Positions 6,425 to 6,680 of a stretch of 6,680 nt of DNA are shown piece after piece. How positions within the stretch are numbered: the stretch's first letter is position 1; every line of letters begins with the position of its first letter. The stretch is taken from assembly GCA_016764635.1 (NCBI GenBank), contig JAESRM010000348.1, forward strand, positions 1-6,680. The letters run 5' to 3'. A program made the translations under genes and the position numbers. The notes beneath the pieces are model-generated. The model saw only the letters and a list, made by a program, of their open reading frames with translations, had not been told where the DNA came from and did no database searches. This stretch comes from Planctomycetota bacterium (GTDB taxonomy: Bacteria > Planctomycetota > UBA1135 > GCA-002686595).

Positions 6425-6680
6425 ATGCAATTCCAGAAAGCCGCTTGGCTGCTCTGTATCTTGGCCCCGGCCTGCGCCTCCACCGAATTGGTGTATCGGG
6501 ACAATCTCGATGCTTGGAAGGAGCTGCGCCCCGACCGAGTCGCCTCCGAAGACTCAGACCCTGAGCCGGCGCGCGAACAATCACTAGCCCCAGACGCCCA
6601 GCTTGCGGACCTGTTGGCTTATGGGAGGTTGCACAACCCCAAGTTGAGCGTCGCTTTCCATGCATGGCGTACCGCCATCG
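6425..6680 (+). CDS. Second TolC/CzcC-type outer-membrane lipoprotein (5' part only)
   Basis: Only 85 codons are inside the window. The N-terminus is a lipoprotein-like signal (MQFQKAAWLLCILAPAC) with a weak lipobox at Cys17. An acidic, low-complexity linker (about 35-58) follows, then LADLLAYGRLHNPKLSVAFHAWRTAI. That last stretch is the typical first helix of the outer-membrane efflux repeat and aligns with LTAFALQSHPELLAFRAQ of the left-arm channel. It is clearly not a duplicate at close range, since signal and linker differ. By analogy with the left arm, an adaptor and an RND pump should follow to the right. There is no recognisable Shine-Dalgarno sequence; I chose the ATG because the signal peptide begins there. 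Confidence 0.8.
   Translation, partial: MQFQKAAWLLCILAPACASTELVYRDNLDAWKELRPDRVASEDSDPEPAREQSLAPDAQLADLLAYGRLHNPKLSVAFHAWRTAI

Noticed and set aside
1..6680. CRISPR array, tRNA, rRNA or insertion sequence.
   Set aside because: I saw no regularly spaced repeats, no transposase motifs, no terminal inverted repeats with target duplications, and no RNA gene signatures.

Overview
The window carries heavy-metal efflux genes from a Gram-negative bacterium. It encodes outer-membrane lipoprotein channels, a periplasmic adaptor and an inner-membrane RND pump, which together only make sense in a cell with two membranes. The DNA looks moderately GC-rich by eye. I see no marker that fixes the phylum. Most starts lack a clear Shine-Dalgarno sequence.

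Layout: two gene clusters point away from each other from a shared non-coding centre at 5493-5710. The left arm (minus strand, 5492 down to 1) reads: a small secreted Cys/His-rich protein, a TolC/CzcC-type outer-membrane factor, a CzcB-type adaptor with a very His/Asp-rich N-terminus, and a CzcA-type RND pump that runs off the left edge after 736 codons. The order matches the czcI-C-B-A layout of known cobalt-zinc-cadmium systems. The right arm (plus strand, 5711 onward) begins the same way: a secreted Cys-rich protein of 200 residues, then the first 85 codons of a second TolC-type lipoprotein that runs off the right edge. A second, differently tuned efflux system probably continues outside the window.

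How the genes work together: the pump, adaptor and channel should form a tripartite CzcCBA complex that moves metal ions from periplasm or cytoplasm out of the cell. The pump has the D-x5-D-x6-E proton-relay set of divalent-cation pumps. It lacks two of the three methionines that CusA uses for Cu/Ag, so Zn/Co/Cd/Ni is the better guess. The secreted Cys-rich proteins are probably periplasmic metal binders or sensors. The channel and adaptor genes overlap by ATGA and the adaptor-pump gap is 34 bases, so these three genes look like one transcription unit.

Possible regulation: the central region holds a 31-base imperfect inverted repeat that could be an operator. The gap between the Cys-rich gene and the channel gene contains hairpin-forming repeats on both arms. 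No metal-responsive regulator is encoded in the window. The least described part is the repeated module 'secreted Cys-rich protein plus TolC lipoprotein' placed head to head.
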